64,000 nucleotides of DNA from Amycolatopsis sp. DSM 110486 (GTDB lineage Bacteria > Actinomycetota > Actinomycetes > Mycobacteriales > Pseudonocardiaceae), in contig NZ_CP080519.1 in assembly GCF_019468465.1 (NCBI RefSeq), positions 9,975,001 through 10,039,000 of the forward strand, in the 5' to 3' direction. This document shows positions 26,681 through 35,209 of this stretch, piece after piece; position 1 is the first letter of the stretch, and the number at the start of each line of letters is the position of its first letter. Made by a program: the position numbers and the translations under genes. A model generated the notes under the pieces. It did not search any database, had not been told where the DNA came from, and was given only the letters and a program-made list of their open reading frames with translations.

Positions 26681-27637
26681 TTGTTCGACGCGCTGACCGA
26701 CGAGCAGAGTGCCGTCGCGCGGCTGCGCCTGTGCAGCCGGCGAGACAACGGCTGGCTGACGCCGCTCGTCCAGCTCGTGGACAACGCCCCGGCCACCGAG
26801 CAGTTCGACCTGCCGGCCACCAGCGACATCGCTCTGGTGCTGGTCACGCAAGGCAGGACAACCATGGAGTCGTGGCATGGCGGCCACTGGCGCCGAGTCG
26901 AGTGCCAGCCGGGCCGGATCCGGGTGACCGCGCCCGGCCGGCCGGTCCGGCTGCGCTGGCGAGGTGACGACGGGTACCTCACCACAAACGTGTTCCTCTC
27001 CCCCAGCCTGCTCGAACGCGCCGCGGTCGATCTGCGCAGACCGGCCGCGGCGCGGATGAGCTGGCCGGACATACTCACGATCGACGACCCGGTCCTGGCG
27101 GCGGTGTCCGGCGGCCTCGGTGATGCGGCTCTGGCCGGCGCCGACCCGCTGTACGCGGAGACGGCCGCCGCCTACCTGGCCGCGCACTTGTTGACCCGGC
27201 ACGGCCGGCTGCCCGCTCCGCGCCCGGCCAGCGGCGAGGACATTCGGGTGCGCAGGGCCGTCTCGTTCATCAACGAGAACCACCACTTGCCGCTCGCCCT
27301 CACGGACATCGCGGCGGCGGCCAGCCTGAGCCCGTTCCACTTCCTCCGCGTGTTCAAACGGGCGACCGGCCAGACCCCACACCGCTTCCTGACCACCGTC
27401 CGGGTGAACCGGGCGCGCCGCTACCTGGAACGCGGCGATATCTCCGTCACCGAGGTCGCTCAGCTGTGCGGCTTCGCTTCCCCCGCTCAGCTGGCCACGT
27501 CATTCCGGCGGGAAACAGGCCTGTCCCCCAGCGCCTACCGGGCGGACCGCAATAAATCGCGCGAGGAACCGCAAGCAGACGAAAGCGCTGACGGACCCAG
27601 CCTCCTAACGTCGCCGGCATGTCCACAAACGACGTGA
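26681..27637 (+). CDS. AraC family transcriptional regulator
   Basis: A 318-residue regulator with an N-terminal cupin-like sensor part (CQPGRIRVTAPGRP) and a C-terminal double HTH (LPLALTDIAAAASLSPFHFLRVFKRATGQTPHRFL, then AQLCGFASPAQLATSFRRETGLSPSAYR). A TTG start at 26681 is the only good candidate near the 5' end. Its 3' end overlaps the start of the molybdenum-hydroxylase small subunit by 19 bases, so it is co-transcribed with and probably controls that operon. Confidence 0.88.
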   Translation: MFDALTDEQSAVARLRLCSRRDNGWLTPLVQLVDNAPATEQFDLPATSDIALVLVTQGRTTMESWHGGHWRRVECQPGRIRVTAPGRPVRLRWRGDDGYLTTNVFLSPSLLERAAVDLRRPAAARMSWPDILTIDDPVLAAVSGGLGDAALAGADPLYAETAAAYLAAHLLTRHGRLPAPRPASGEDIRVRRAVSFINENHHLPLALTDIAAAASLSPFHFLRVFKRATGQTPHRFLTTVRVNRARRYLERGDISVTEVAQLCGFASPAQLATSFRRETGLSPSAYRADRNKSREEPQADESADGPSLLTSPACPQTT

Positions 27638-28101
27638 CAGTGGAGTTGGCCTGCGCGGTCAACGGCCGGGCCGTCCGGCTCGAGCTGGATCCCCGGGAAT
27701 CCCTCCTGGACGTGCTGCGCGAGCGGCTTGAGCTGACCGGCACGAAAAAGGGATGCGACCAGGGTCACTGTGGTGCGTGCACGGTGCATGTGGACGGTCG
27801 GCGAGTGGTGTCCTGCCTCACGCCCGCAGTCCAGGTCATCGGCCAGGACGTGACCACCATCGAGGGCGTCTCAGGCGAGGACGACAGTCTGCACCCGCTG
27901 CAGCAGGCGTTCATCGACAACGACGCGTTGCAGTGCGGCTACTGCACGCCCGGGCAGATCATGTCCGGTCTCGCCTGCATCGCCGAGGGCCACACCGGCA
28001 CCGACGACGAGATTCGCGAATACCTGAGCGGCAACATCTGCCGCTGCGGCGCCTACGTGGGCATCGTGGCCGCGGTGCGGCAGACCTCGAACGGAGCGTG
28101 A
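27619..28101 (+). CDS. Molybdenum hydroxylase 2Fe-2S subunit (PaoA/YagT-like)
   Basis: A 160-residue electron-transfer subunit of the xanthine oxidase family. Plant-type 2Fe-2S ligands are Cys46, 51, 54 and 66 (GCDQGHCGACTVHVDG); the second cluster uses Cys106, 109, 141 and 143 (QCGYCTPGQ, ICRCGAY). No Tat signal is present, unlike periplasmic PaoA, so the complex is probably cytoplasmic. First of three subunits in the usual S-M-L order. Confidence 0.95.
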   Translation: MSTNDVTVELACAVNGRAVRLELDPRESLLDVLRERLELTGTKKGCDQGHCGACTVHVDGRRVVSCLTPAVQVIGQDVTTIEGVSGEDDSLHPLQQAFIDNDALQCGYCTPGQIMSGLACIAEGHTGTDDEIREYLSGNICRCGAYVGIVAAVRQTSNGA

Positions 28102-28105
28102 CGCG

Positions 28106-29107
28106 ATGCGTGCCTTCACCTACCTCGCGCCGGACACCGTGGACGCCACCGTGGACGCGTTGCGCACCGCGCAGCCCGGCACCAAGATTCTGGCCGGTGG
28201 CACCACTCTCTACGACCTGATGAAGCTGGACATCGAGAACCCGCCCGCGGTCATCGACGTGCACCGGATCGCCGAGCTGAGCACCATTGAAATCGGCGAG
28301 CGCGAACTCGTGTTCGGCTCCGGTGCGCGCATGGCGGACGTGGCCGACCACCCGGCGATCCGCACCGAGTACCCGGGCCTGTCCGAGTCTCTGTGGCGCG
28401 CCGCGACACAGCAGCTCCGCAACATGGCGACGCTCGGCGGGAACCTACTGCAGCGCACCCGCTGCGCCTACTTCCGTAACGGTTCGGAATTCCCGTGTAA
28501 CAAGCGCGAACCGGGCAGCGGTTGTGCCGCCATCGGCGGGCACGACCGCGGCCACGCCCTATTCGGTGGGAGCGACTCGTGCATCGCCACCTACGCCGGC
28601 GACTTCGCCGTCGCGCTGATCGCATTCGACGCCTTGGTGGATGTCGCCGGGCCCAGAGGGGAACGCACCGTGCCACTCGCCGGACTCCACGTCGAGCCAG
28701 GTGACGACCCGACCCGCGAACACGTCCTCGACCCGGACGAACTCATCCTCCGCATCCGCGTGCCCGCGACCCCGGCCGGGCGCGGATCGACATACCTCAA
28801 GATCCGAGACCGCGAGTCCTACGCGTTCGCCTTGGCCTCAGTCGCCGCTGGTCTCACCTTCGACGCGAACGGCCTGATCGACGAATGCCGGATCGGCCTC
28901 GGTGGGGTGGCCACCCGGCCATGGCGGGCAACCGAAGCCGAACAGACCCTGCTCGGCCAGCGCCTGACCCCGCAGACCGCCAGACACGCCGGGGAGGTCG
29001 CCTTCGCATCAGCCCGTCGCGGTGCCTACAACGGATTCCGCGTCGAGCTGGGCATCCGCACCATTGGCGACGCACTGCGCACCGCCGGAGAGCGAGCCGC
29101 CCAATGA
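28106..29107 (+). CDS. Molybdenum hydroxylase FAD subunit with extra 4Fe-4S insertion (PaoB/HcrB-like)
   Basis: A 333-residue medium subunit. FAD motifs AGGTTLYDLM and ATLGGNLLQRTRC are present. Four Cys (120, 131, 140, 159) in the insertion RTRCAYFR, FPCNKREPGSGCAA and SDSC match the extra 4Fe-4S cluster known in PaoB and 4-hydroxybenzoyl-CoA reductase beta subunits. That ties this enzyme to the PaoABC/HcrABC branch rather than to CO dehydrogenase. Overlaps the large-subunit gene by ATGA. Confidence 0.94.
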   Translation: MRAFTYLAPDTVDATVDALRTAQPGTKILAGGTTLYDLMKLDIENPPAVIDVHRIAELSTIEIGERELVFGSGARMADVADHPAIRTEYPGLSESLWRAATQQLRNMATLGGNLLQRTRCAYFRNGSEFPCNKREPGSGCAAIGGHDRGHALFGGSDSCIATYAGDFAVALIAFDALVDVAGPRGERTVPLAGLHVEPGDDPTREHVLDPDELILRIRVPATPAGRGSTYLKIRDRESYAFALASVAAGLTFDANGLIDECRIGLGGVATRPWRATEAEQTLLGQRLTPQTARHAGEVAFASARRGAYNGFRVELGIRTIGDALRTAGERAAQ

Positions 29108-31314
29108 CTGTCACAGACGCACCCTCCGCCGAAAACCGTCCCTTGGACACCCGTCGCGTCGATGCCCTGGAGAAGGTCACCGGCCGCGCCCGCTACGCAG
29201 CCGACCGCGTGCCCGAAGGCGTCGCCTACGGCGCGTGGGCCACCGCAGGGATCGGCAAGGGACGTGTCGTACGCATCGACACATCCGCCGCGGAAGCCGT
29301 GCCCGGCATCCTGCTGGTGATCACGAAGTTCGGACCGGACGAACTGCACGACGTCGGTTTCGTCATGGCCGACGGGTTCGCGGTACAGAGCCTGCAGCCA
29401 TTGCGTGATGACCACATCGCCTACCGCGGACAGCCGATCGCGCTGGTCGTCGCCGACAGCCTCGTCGCGGCGACCGAAGCCTCGCAGGCGATCACGGCCG
29501 AGTATGAAACCGAACCGTTCACGGTGAAGATCGACGGCGAGGGCGCCGACCCCGTGTTGCAGGAACAGGCCATACCCGTACCAGAGCTCGCCGACATCAA
29601 GGTCGGTGATGCGGATGCGGCGTTCGAGGCCAGCCCGGTTCAGATCGCCGGGACGTACAATCACCCCCCACAGCACCCGGTGCCGATGGAACCCTTCGCG
29701 AGCGTCGTGCGCTGGGAGGGCGACAAGCTGCTCGTCCACGACAGCACACAGAACGCGAACGCGGTGCGGTTCGGCCTGGCGACCCAGCTCGGCCTCAACC
29801 CTGCGAACGTCGAAGTCACCTCGCCCTACCTCGGCGGCGGCTTCGGCAACAAGAACTCCATGTACGGGCACCTCGGGCCGATCGCGGTCGCGTCTCGCCG
29901 GCTCGGCAGGCCAGTCAAGATGGTGCTGCCGAGACCGCAGACCTTCCACGTCGGCTCCTTCCGGCCGAACTCGGTCCACCGGGTGCGCCTGGGCGCGGAC
30001 GAGAACGGGAAATTGCTCGCCGCGATCCACGAGGTCGACCAGCAGACCTCGCGGCACGACCTGTTCATTTCGCTGACCACCGATGTCTCGTCCCGGCTGT
30101 ACTCGGCACCGGCGTTCCGCGGCCTCCAACGTCTGGTCCGGACCGACGTGCAGACACCAGGGTTCATGCGCTCGCCGTTCGAGAGCCCGGCCATGTTCGC
30201 GTTCGAGTCCGCGATAGATGAGCTGGCGTATGCGACCGGCCGCGACCCGGTCCAGCTGCGGCTGGACAACGACGCCGTGGCCGACCCGGTCACCGGCCTG
30301 CCGTTCTCTGGCCGGCACCTGGCCGAGTGTCTGCGCCGCGGCGCGGCCCGGTTCGGCTGGGAGAAGCGTCTTCCGGCGCCGGGATCGATGATCGCCGAGG
30401 ACGGTTCGCTCATCGGTTGGGGCGTCGCCGCCGGCTGTTACCCGGGCGGCATGGTGCCGAACATCGCGCACGTGTCGGCGAGGGAAGACGGCACTGTCAC
30501 CGTCGCCGCCGGCGGGCATGAAATGGGCCAGGGCATCCGCTCGGCCATCGCGCTGCTCGTGGCACGGGACCTCGGCGTGTCGGTGGACAAGGTGGTCGTG
30601 GAGGTCGGCGACACCCGGGTCGCGCCGCAACACCTCACTGCCGGATCCTGGGGCACGGCGAGCGCGCTGTCGGCTGTGCAGGCCGCCATCGACGAACTGC
30701 GCAAGGCCTTGGACGTCACAGAACCCGGCGACGTCGACCTCCCGGCCGCGCTCCGTGCCAGGGGCAAATCAGTGGTGACTGCCGAGTCCGCCGTCGTCGC
30801 GCCCGGCCAGAACCGGCAGGCGCTCGACCGGCTCGGCGGCGGTCTGCTCGCTTTCGCCGGGCCGGTCTACCCGGACTTCGTCACGTTCAGCTGGGTTGCG
30901 CACTTCGTCGAGGTGCGGGTCGAACCGACCACGCGGCGCATTCGGGTGCCGCGGGTGGTCACAGTCGCGGACTGCGGCCGGGTGGCCAGCCCCGTCACCG
31001 CGGCCAGCCAGGTCCGCGGCGGGGTGGTGTGGGGCATCGGAGAGGCGCTGCGTGAAGAGAGCGCTGTGGACGAGCGGTTCGGCGGGTTCCTCAATACTTC
31101 GCTGGAGGAGTACCCGGTGCCGGTCAACGCGGACATCCAGCAGATCGAGGTGGACTTCATCGACGAACCCGACCTGCTGTTCAACCCGGTCGGTATGAAA
31201 GGCGTGGGTGAGGTGGCCATGGTCGGCTCGGCTGCCGCCGTCGCCAACGCCGTCTACCACGCAACCGGCCGACGCGTGCACCAGCTGCCGATCCGGCTGG
31301 AACATGTCCTCTGA
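29104..31314 (+). CDS. Molybdenum hydroxylase molybdopterin subunit (PaoC/YagR-like)
   Basis: A 736-residue catalytic subunit. It has the a/b hammerhead start (RVDALEKVTGRARYAAD), the SPYLGGGFGNKN cofactor motif, GGHEMGQGIRSAIA, and the catalytic base Glu703 in KGVGEVAMVG. The family oxidises aldehydes or hydroxylates N-heterocycles and aromatic CoA esters using water. The substrate-pocket segment MRSPFESPAMFAFE differs from the more usual MRAPGEA. ATG at 29104 overlaps the FAD-subunit stop. Its 3' end overlaps the membrane-protein gene by 11 bases. Confidence 0.95.
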   Translation: MTVTDAPSAENRPLDTRRVDALEKVTGRARYAADRVPEGVAYGAWATAGIGKGRVVRIDTSAAEAVPGILLVITKFGPDELHDVGFVMADGFAVQSLQPLRDDHIAYRGQPIALVVADSLVAATEASQAITAEYETEPFTVKIDGEGADPVLQEQAIPVPELADIKVGDADAAFEASPVQIAGTYNHPPQHPVPMEPFASVVRWEGDKLLVHDSTQNANAVRFGLATQLGLNPANVEVTSPYLGGGFGNKNSMYGHLGPIAVASRRLGRPVKMVLPRPQTFHVGSFRPNSVHRVRLGADENGKLLAAIHEVDQQTSRHDLFISLTTDVSSRLYSAPAFRGLQRLVRTDVQTPGFMRSPFESPAMFAFESAIDELAYATGRDPVQLRLDNDAVADPVTGLPFSGRHLAECLRRGAARFGWEKRLPAPGSMIAEDGSLIGWGVAAGCYPGGMVPNIAHVSAREDGTVTVAAGGHEMGQGIRSAIALLVARDLGVSVDKVVVEVGDTRVAPQHLTAGSWGTASALSAVQAAIDELRKALDVTEPGDVDLPAALRARGKSVVTAESAVVAPGQNRQALDRLGGGLLAFAGPVYPDFVTFSWVAHFVEVRVEPTTRRIRVPRVVTVADCGRVASPVTAASQVRGGVVWGIGEALREESAVDERFGGFLNTSLEEYPVPVNADIQQIEVDFIDEPDLLFNPVGMKGVGEVAMVGSAAAVANAVYHATGRRVHQLPIRLEHVL

Positions 31315-32425
31315 ACAGGTGGCGGCTCCATCGGCCGCCCCACTCGCCCACAGATTCGGTCCCCGACCCTCGCTCAGCCGGCCGGATGCCCTCACTCCCG
31401 CGGCGCTGGGCGACGCCCGCCGGCACCAGCCACTTCGCGGCCTGGCAGGTTTGGGCTTCGTCGTCCCTGTCACTGCGCTGCTGTCCGTATCCGCCGGCGG
31501 GGCCTACAACTCGCTGGTCCTGCTCGGGCCGATCATCACGTTCGCGTTGCCGATCATGGCCATGGTCGCGTTCTGGTGGGAAGACTGGCCGGGCACGCTT
31601 CTCCCGCGCCCTTGGTCCGGTTTGTACGACACCGCGATCATCGTCGTCGGCGGCATACTGCTCGCCGTGCTCGGCCAGCTCGTGGTCAACGGGCCAGACC
31701 TGGTCGGGGTGTTCGCGCCGAGTTCCGACCACCCCGGCCTGTATCCGGCGTCGAACTCCTTGGCCGGCAGCATCTTCACGATCATCCTGCAGCTGACGCT
31801 CGTGTGCGAACGCCGGCCGCTGGGCCGCCTCGGCCGCATCCCCTCGGGCCTCGCCGCCGTGGGGCTGTGCTGGGCGCTCGGCTTGGTCGCCTGGCTGGCG
31901 ATGGTGCGCTCGAACGCGATCGACTCGGAGAACTACGGCGCCTGGTTCACCTCGATCGGCGCGTGGCAGATGTTCTTCTGGGTCGCGTTGCGCGGCTGGC
32001 CGTTCGCACGGATCGACCGGACGTGGTTGCGGCTGCTGGTCGGCAACATCGTCGTGATCGCCTGTGGGTGGGGCGGCTATCTGCTCGTCGACGACGGGCT
32101 CCGCTGGCCGGGAGTCCGGATCACGGCGACCGCAGGTACCGCCGTCGGCTGCATTCTGCTGGTGACCATGTTGTTCGAGGCGTGGCCGGCGATCCGAGTG
32201 GCCCCGGCGCCCGGGCCCGGGCGCACACTCGCCGTGGTCACCGAGGTGCTTCTCACCGCGCTGCTGGTCTGGTGTTTGCCGAAACTCGCCCACGCCCTCG
32301 GCGTGCCTTCGGCTCGGGAATGGAGCTGGACCACCCAGGTCGTGCTCAACGCGCTGAGCACCGCGGTGATCTTGCACGTCGCGGTGTGGCGGCGGTGGCC
32401 GATGAGCGCCCCGAGTCCCGGATGA
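31304..32425 (+). CDS. Multi-pass membrane protein of the molybdenum hydroxylase operon
   Basis: I do not recognise this 373-residue protein. It has about ten hydrophobic segments (for example LGFVVPVTALLSVSAGG, TFALPIMAMVAFWW, TAIIVVGGILLAVLGQ, GLCWALGLVAWLAMV, WLRLLVGNIVVIACGWGGY), Trp-rich loops and a soluble N-terminal ~45 residues. The start ATG lies inside the large-subunit gene (11-base overlap), so it is translationally coupled. A role as transporter of the hydroxylase substrate or as a membrane electron acceptor is only inference. A strong terminator follows. Confidence 0.8.
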   Translation: MSSEQVAAPSAAPLAHRFGPRPSLSRPDALTPAALGDARRHQPLRGLAGLGFVVPVTALLSVSAGGAYNSLVLLGPIITFALPIMAMVAFWWEDWPGTLLPRPWSGLYDTAIIVVGGILLAVLGQLVVNGPDLVGVFAPSSDHPGLYPASNSLAGSIFTIILQLTLVCERRPLGRLGRIPSGLAAVGLCWALGLVAWLAMVRSNAIDSENYGAWFTSIGAWQMFFWVALRGWPFARIDRTWLRLLVGNIVVIACGWGGYLLVDDGLRWPGVRITATAGTAVGCILLVTMLFEAWPAIRVAPAPGPGRTLAVVTEVLLTALLVWCLPKLAHALGVPSAREWSWTTQVVLNALSTAVILHVAVWRRWPMSAPSPG

Positions 32426-32439
32426 GCTTGGAACGGTAC

Positions 32440-32476
32440 GCAGAGGGGCGGCGGGTGAACTCAGCCGCCCCTCTGC
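32440..32476. terminator. Strong bidirectional hairpin terminator
   Basis: Perfect 13-base arms (GCAGAGGGGCGGC and GCCGCCCCTCTGC) with an 11-base loop, followed on the plus strand by TTCTCTCTGTTTC. It separates the convergent membrane-protein gene and MFS gene, so it serves both. Confidence 0.9.
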
Positions 32477-32487
32477 TTCTCTCTGTT

Positions 32488-33687
32488 TCAGGCGCTCTTC
32501 GGGAACGCGTGTTTGTTCCCCCCGATGACAGCGACGGCCGCGGCGATCAACAGCACCAGCGACGCCCATGTGAGCGACGCAGTGCCCAGATCCTCCACCA
32601 ACAGGCCACCCAGGAGACCGCCGAGTGCGATGGACGCAGAGAAGAACGTGATGGTGATCGACTGGGCGACGTCCGAGGCCGGCCCCGTCGCGGTGATGGC
32701 GCCGCCGATGAACAGACTGGGCGAACTGCCGAACGCGAAACCCCACGCCGCGGCAGCGATGAAGACCAGCGCCGGCACTCCGGTGAACAGGGCCAGCACG
32801 AGCACGCTGACAGCGAACAGCACGGTGCTGCCCACGACGAGCTTGCGCAGGTGACGATCGATGTGCGCGCCGACAACGACAACACTCAGGACGGATGTGA
32901 CTCCGAACGCGAACAGGACCCACCCGGCTTCACTTTCCATGCGCGCGAACCGCAGGTAGTCGGTGACGTAGGTGTAGAGGATGTTGTGCGCGACCATGTA
33001 CGCAGTGAGGGCGAACAGGATGGTGCGCAACCCGGGAATCACTAGGACCTGCCTGACCGTGAAGCGTTCCTCCACCGGCTGACCGGACAGGTTCGGCAGC
33101 GTAACCAGCACCCAGGCCATGGTCAGCACGATCAAGGCAGCCGAGGCCCAGAACGCGAGCTGCCACCCGCCGAAGCTGCTGAGCCACGTCCCCAGCGGGA
33201 TACCGAGAGCCAGTCCCAGAGGTGTGCCGGCAAGCGCGATCGCGATGGCGCGGCCCTGCCAGGCCCCGGGCGAGAGCCGAGCGGCGTACCCGGCGAGCAG
33301 GGGCCAGATCAACCCGGTCGCCAGGCCGGCGACGAACCGGATCACCATGGTCAGGGTGTAGTCGTCGCACAACGCGGTGAGGGCGTTCGTGAGGGCGACG
33401 GTGCCGAGCGCGAGTTGCAGCACGTTCTTTCGTGGCGACAGTGAAGTCAACCGCGACAGCGGGATCGCCGCCAGCGCGGTGGCGAGGGCGTAGATGGTCA
33501 CGATCTGACCCGTGAGCGCAACACTCCGGTCAAGCGTGCGACTGATTTCCGGGAGCAGGCCGGCAGGCAGGCACTCGGTGAGAATGCCGATGAACCCGCT
33601 GAGGAAAAGGCCGAACAAGGCCATGCCCGGAAGACGATCCCGACCCCGAACCGCGGCGGGTGACGAAGTAGTGGTTGTTTCGGTCAT
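32488..33687 (-). CDS. MFS transporter (sugar efflux / AraJ-type DHA1)
   Basis: A 399-residue 12-TM exporter; LFLSGFIGILTECLPAGLLPEISRTL is the characteristic opening of DHA1 efflux permeases related to AraJ and YdhP-type pumps. ATG 33687 is preferred over longer frames because the protein then begins with a short polar Thr-rich tail and TM1. It is divergent from the XRE/MmyB regulator at 33915, which probably represses it. The 58-bp repeat copy B lies in the shared promoter region. Confidence 0.9.
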   Translation of the reverse strand: MTETTTTSSPAAVRGRDRLPGMALFGLFLSGFIGILTECLPAGLLPEISRTLDRSVALTGQIVTIYALATALAAIPLSRLTSLSPRKNVLQLALGTVALTNALTALCDDYTLTMVIRFVAGLATGLIWPLLAGYAARLSPGAWQGRAIAIALAGTPLGLALGIPLGTWLSSFGGWQLAFWASAALIVLTMAWVLVTLPNLSGQPVEERFTVRQVLVIPGLRTILFALTAYMVAHNILYTYVTDYLRFARMESEAGWVLFAFGVTSVLSVVVVGAHIDRHLRKLVVGSTVLFAVSVLVLALFTGVPALVFIAAAAWGFAFGSSPSLFIGGAITATGPASDVAQSITITFFSASIALGGLLGGLLVEDLGTASLTWASLVLLIAAAVAVIGGNKHAFPKSA

Positions 33688-33830
33688 TCTCACAGTTCCC
33701 TGAGCTGTTTGTGGAGAGTGCTTCACCCCGGCGGGAATAACGGACGGCCCGAGGAGCTCTCGCACCTCGGTCGGGTGGACCCGGATAGTGTTTCCGGGGA
33801 CGAATTCAGCGTGCGCCGGCGGGGCAGCCC

Positions 33831-33888
33831 TATCCAGATCCCCGATTTGTCTACGTCCCGGGTGACTGCTACTGGCAGGGACAGGCTC
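33831..33888 (-). repeat. 58-bp interspersed repeat, copy B
   Basis: Reverse-complement copy of the element at 26566-26623 (48 of 58 identical, hand count). It reads toward the MFS gene, just as copy A reads toward its AraC gene. Conserved block GTCACCCGGGACGTAG. Confidence 0.7.
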
Positions 33889-33914
33889 GCCGGCCCCGAA
33901 CGGGGACATCCGGC

Positions 33915-34865
33915 GTGATAATGAGGAGCATGACGATCCACTCCGATCCCCACACCGACCCGAAAGCAGTGCCGGGACCCGGCCGGGAGCGGCAGCTCGA
34001 TCCGCGCACGGAGCTGAGCGAGTTCCTGCGCTCACGCAGAGCCCGGCTGAAGCCTGCCGACGTCGGCATTCCCGACTACGGCCGGCGGCGACGCGTGCCG
34101 GGCCTACGACGGGAGGAGCTGGCCCAGCTCGCCGGAGTCTCGGTCGCGTACTACACGCGCCTCGAGCAGGGCAACGGCCACAACGTCTCGGCCGAGGTAC
34201 TGGACGCGATCTCCGCCGCGCTCAGGCTCTCCGACGCCGAACACGCCCACCTGCTGCACCTCGCGAAGCCGGCACCGCGCAAGCGGCGGCCGGCCCCACA
34301 ACGCCAGCAAGTGCGGCCCGCCCTGCAGGAGCTGCTTTCCGCGATCGACGGCGTGCCCGCATACGTGTGGGGCCGCCGCACCGACGTACTGGCCTGGAAC
34401 GGCGCGGCCTCCGCGCTGTTCGGTGACTGGGCCGCCCGCGCCCCGCGCGACCGGAACTGGGCCCGCATCGTCTTCCTCGATCCCGAAGCCCAGCGCCTGT
34501 TCGCCGACTGGGAATCCAAAGCGTCCGATGTGGTCGGACAACTGCGACTTGACGCCGGCCGGTATTCGAACGATCCACTGCTTGCCGAACTGGTCGGTGA
34601 GCTTTCTGTCAAAAGCGACGACTTCCGCAGCATGTGGGCCACCCACAACGTCAAACGGAAAACCCACGACACCATGCGGATCACGCACCCACTGGTCGGG
34701 GAGCTCACGGTCCGCTACGAAACCTTCACCCTCCCCGGCGACCAGGAACAGGCACTCGAGACCTACCACGCCGAGCCCGGTTCGGCGTCGGAGGAAGCCC
34801 TGCGCCTCCTCGCGAGCTGGGGCACGGATGCCGCCCAGCCCCGAGCGGCCGCATCACCGGACTGA
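33915..34865 (+). CDS. XRE family regulator (MmyB-like ligand domain)
   Basis: A ~316-residue regulator with HTH (GLRREELAQLAGVSVAYYTRLEQG, residues ~58-82) and MmyB-type PAS-like ligand domain (VWGRRTDVLAWNGAASALFGDW and following). Possible starts are GTG 33915, ATG 33921 and ATG 33930; none has ideal Shine-Dalgarno spacing. Divergent from the MFS exporter, a common actinobacterial regulator/pump pair. Paralogous to the XRE protein at 11464-12306. Confidence 0.9.
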   Translation: MIMRSMTIHSDPHTDPKAVPGPGRERQLDPRTELSEFLRSRRARLKPADVGIPDYGRRRRVPGLRREELAQLAGVSVAYYTRLEQGNGHNVSAEVLDAISAALRLSDAEHAHLLHLAKPAPRKRRPAPQRQQVRPALQELLSAIDGVPAYVWGRRTDVLAWNGAASALFGDWAARAPRDRNWARIVFLDPEAQRLFADWESKASDVVGQLRLDAGRYSNDPLLAELVGELSVKSDDFRSMWATHNVKRKTHDTMRITHPLVGELTVRYETFTLPGDQEQALETYHAEPGSASEEALRLLASWGTDAAQPRAAASPD

Positions 34866-35209
34866 GCTGCCCACTTGGGCCCGCCCTCCGCCGGTGAGCG
34901 GCCATCACCGGCATGCGGAGGTCGGAAGGCGTGCTCACGTAAGACGAACGACCGAGCGCGAAGTTGTTTCACATTGCCGGCAGAGCCCCGAGCAGAATCG
35001 CCGACCCTGGGGGCGTCAATGGTGCGCACTCCGCCGAACGTCCTCCTCTCGCCGGCACCGGATAGGCAATCCCTTAGCCGGTGCGCAGGCAAACCAGTCT
35101 GTACCTCGCCGAACCTCGCATTCCTACGACCAACAGGGACAGGTTGAAATCTGGCCTCGGCGCGATAATTTCCGGAGAAGTTCCGAAAGACCATCACCAA
35201 GGAGCGACA
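34866..35209. other. Intergenic region, 344 bp
   Basis: No coding sequence is supported. The 3' third becomes A+T-richer and contains the dyad-like TTCCGGAGAAGTTCCG just before the dehydrogenase, whose Shine-Dalgarno AAGGAG ends the region. Probably the promoter of the dehydrogenase/GFA pair. Confidence 0.5.
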
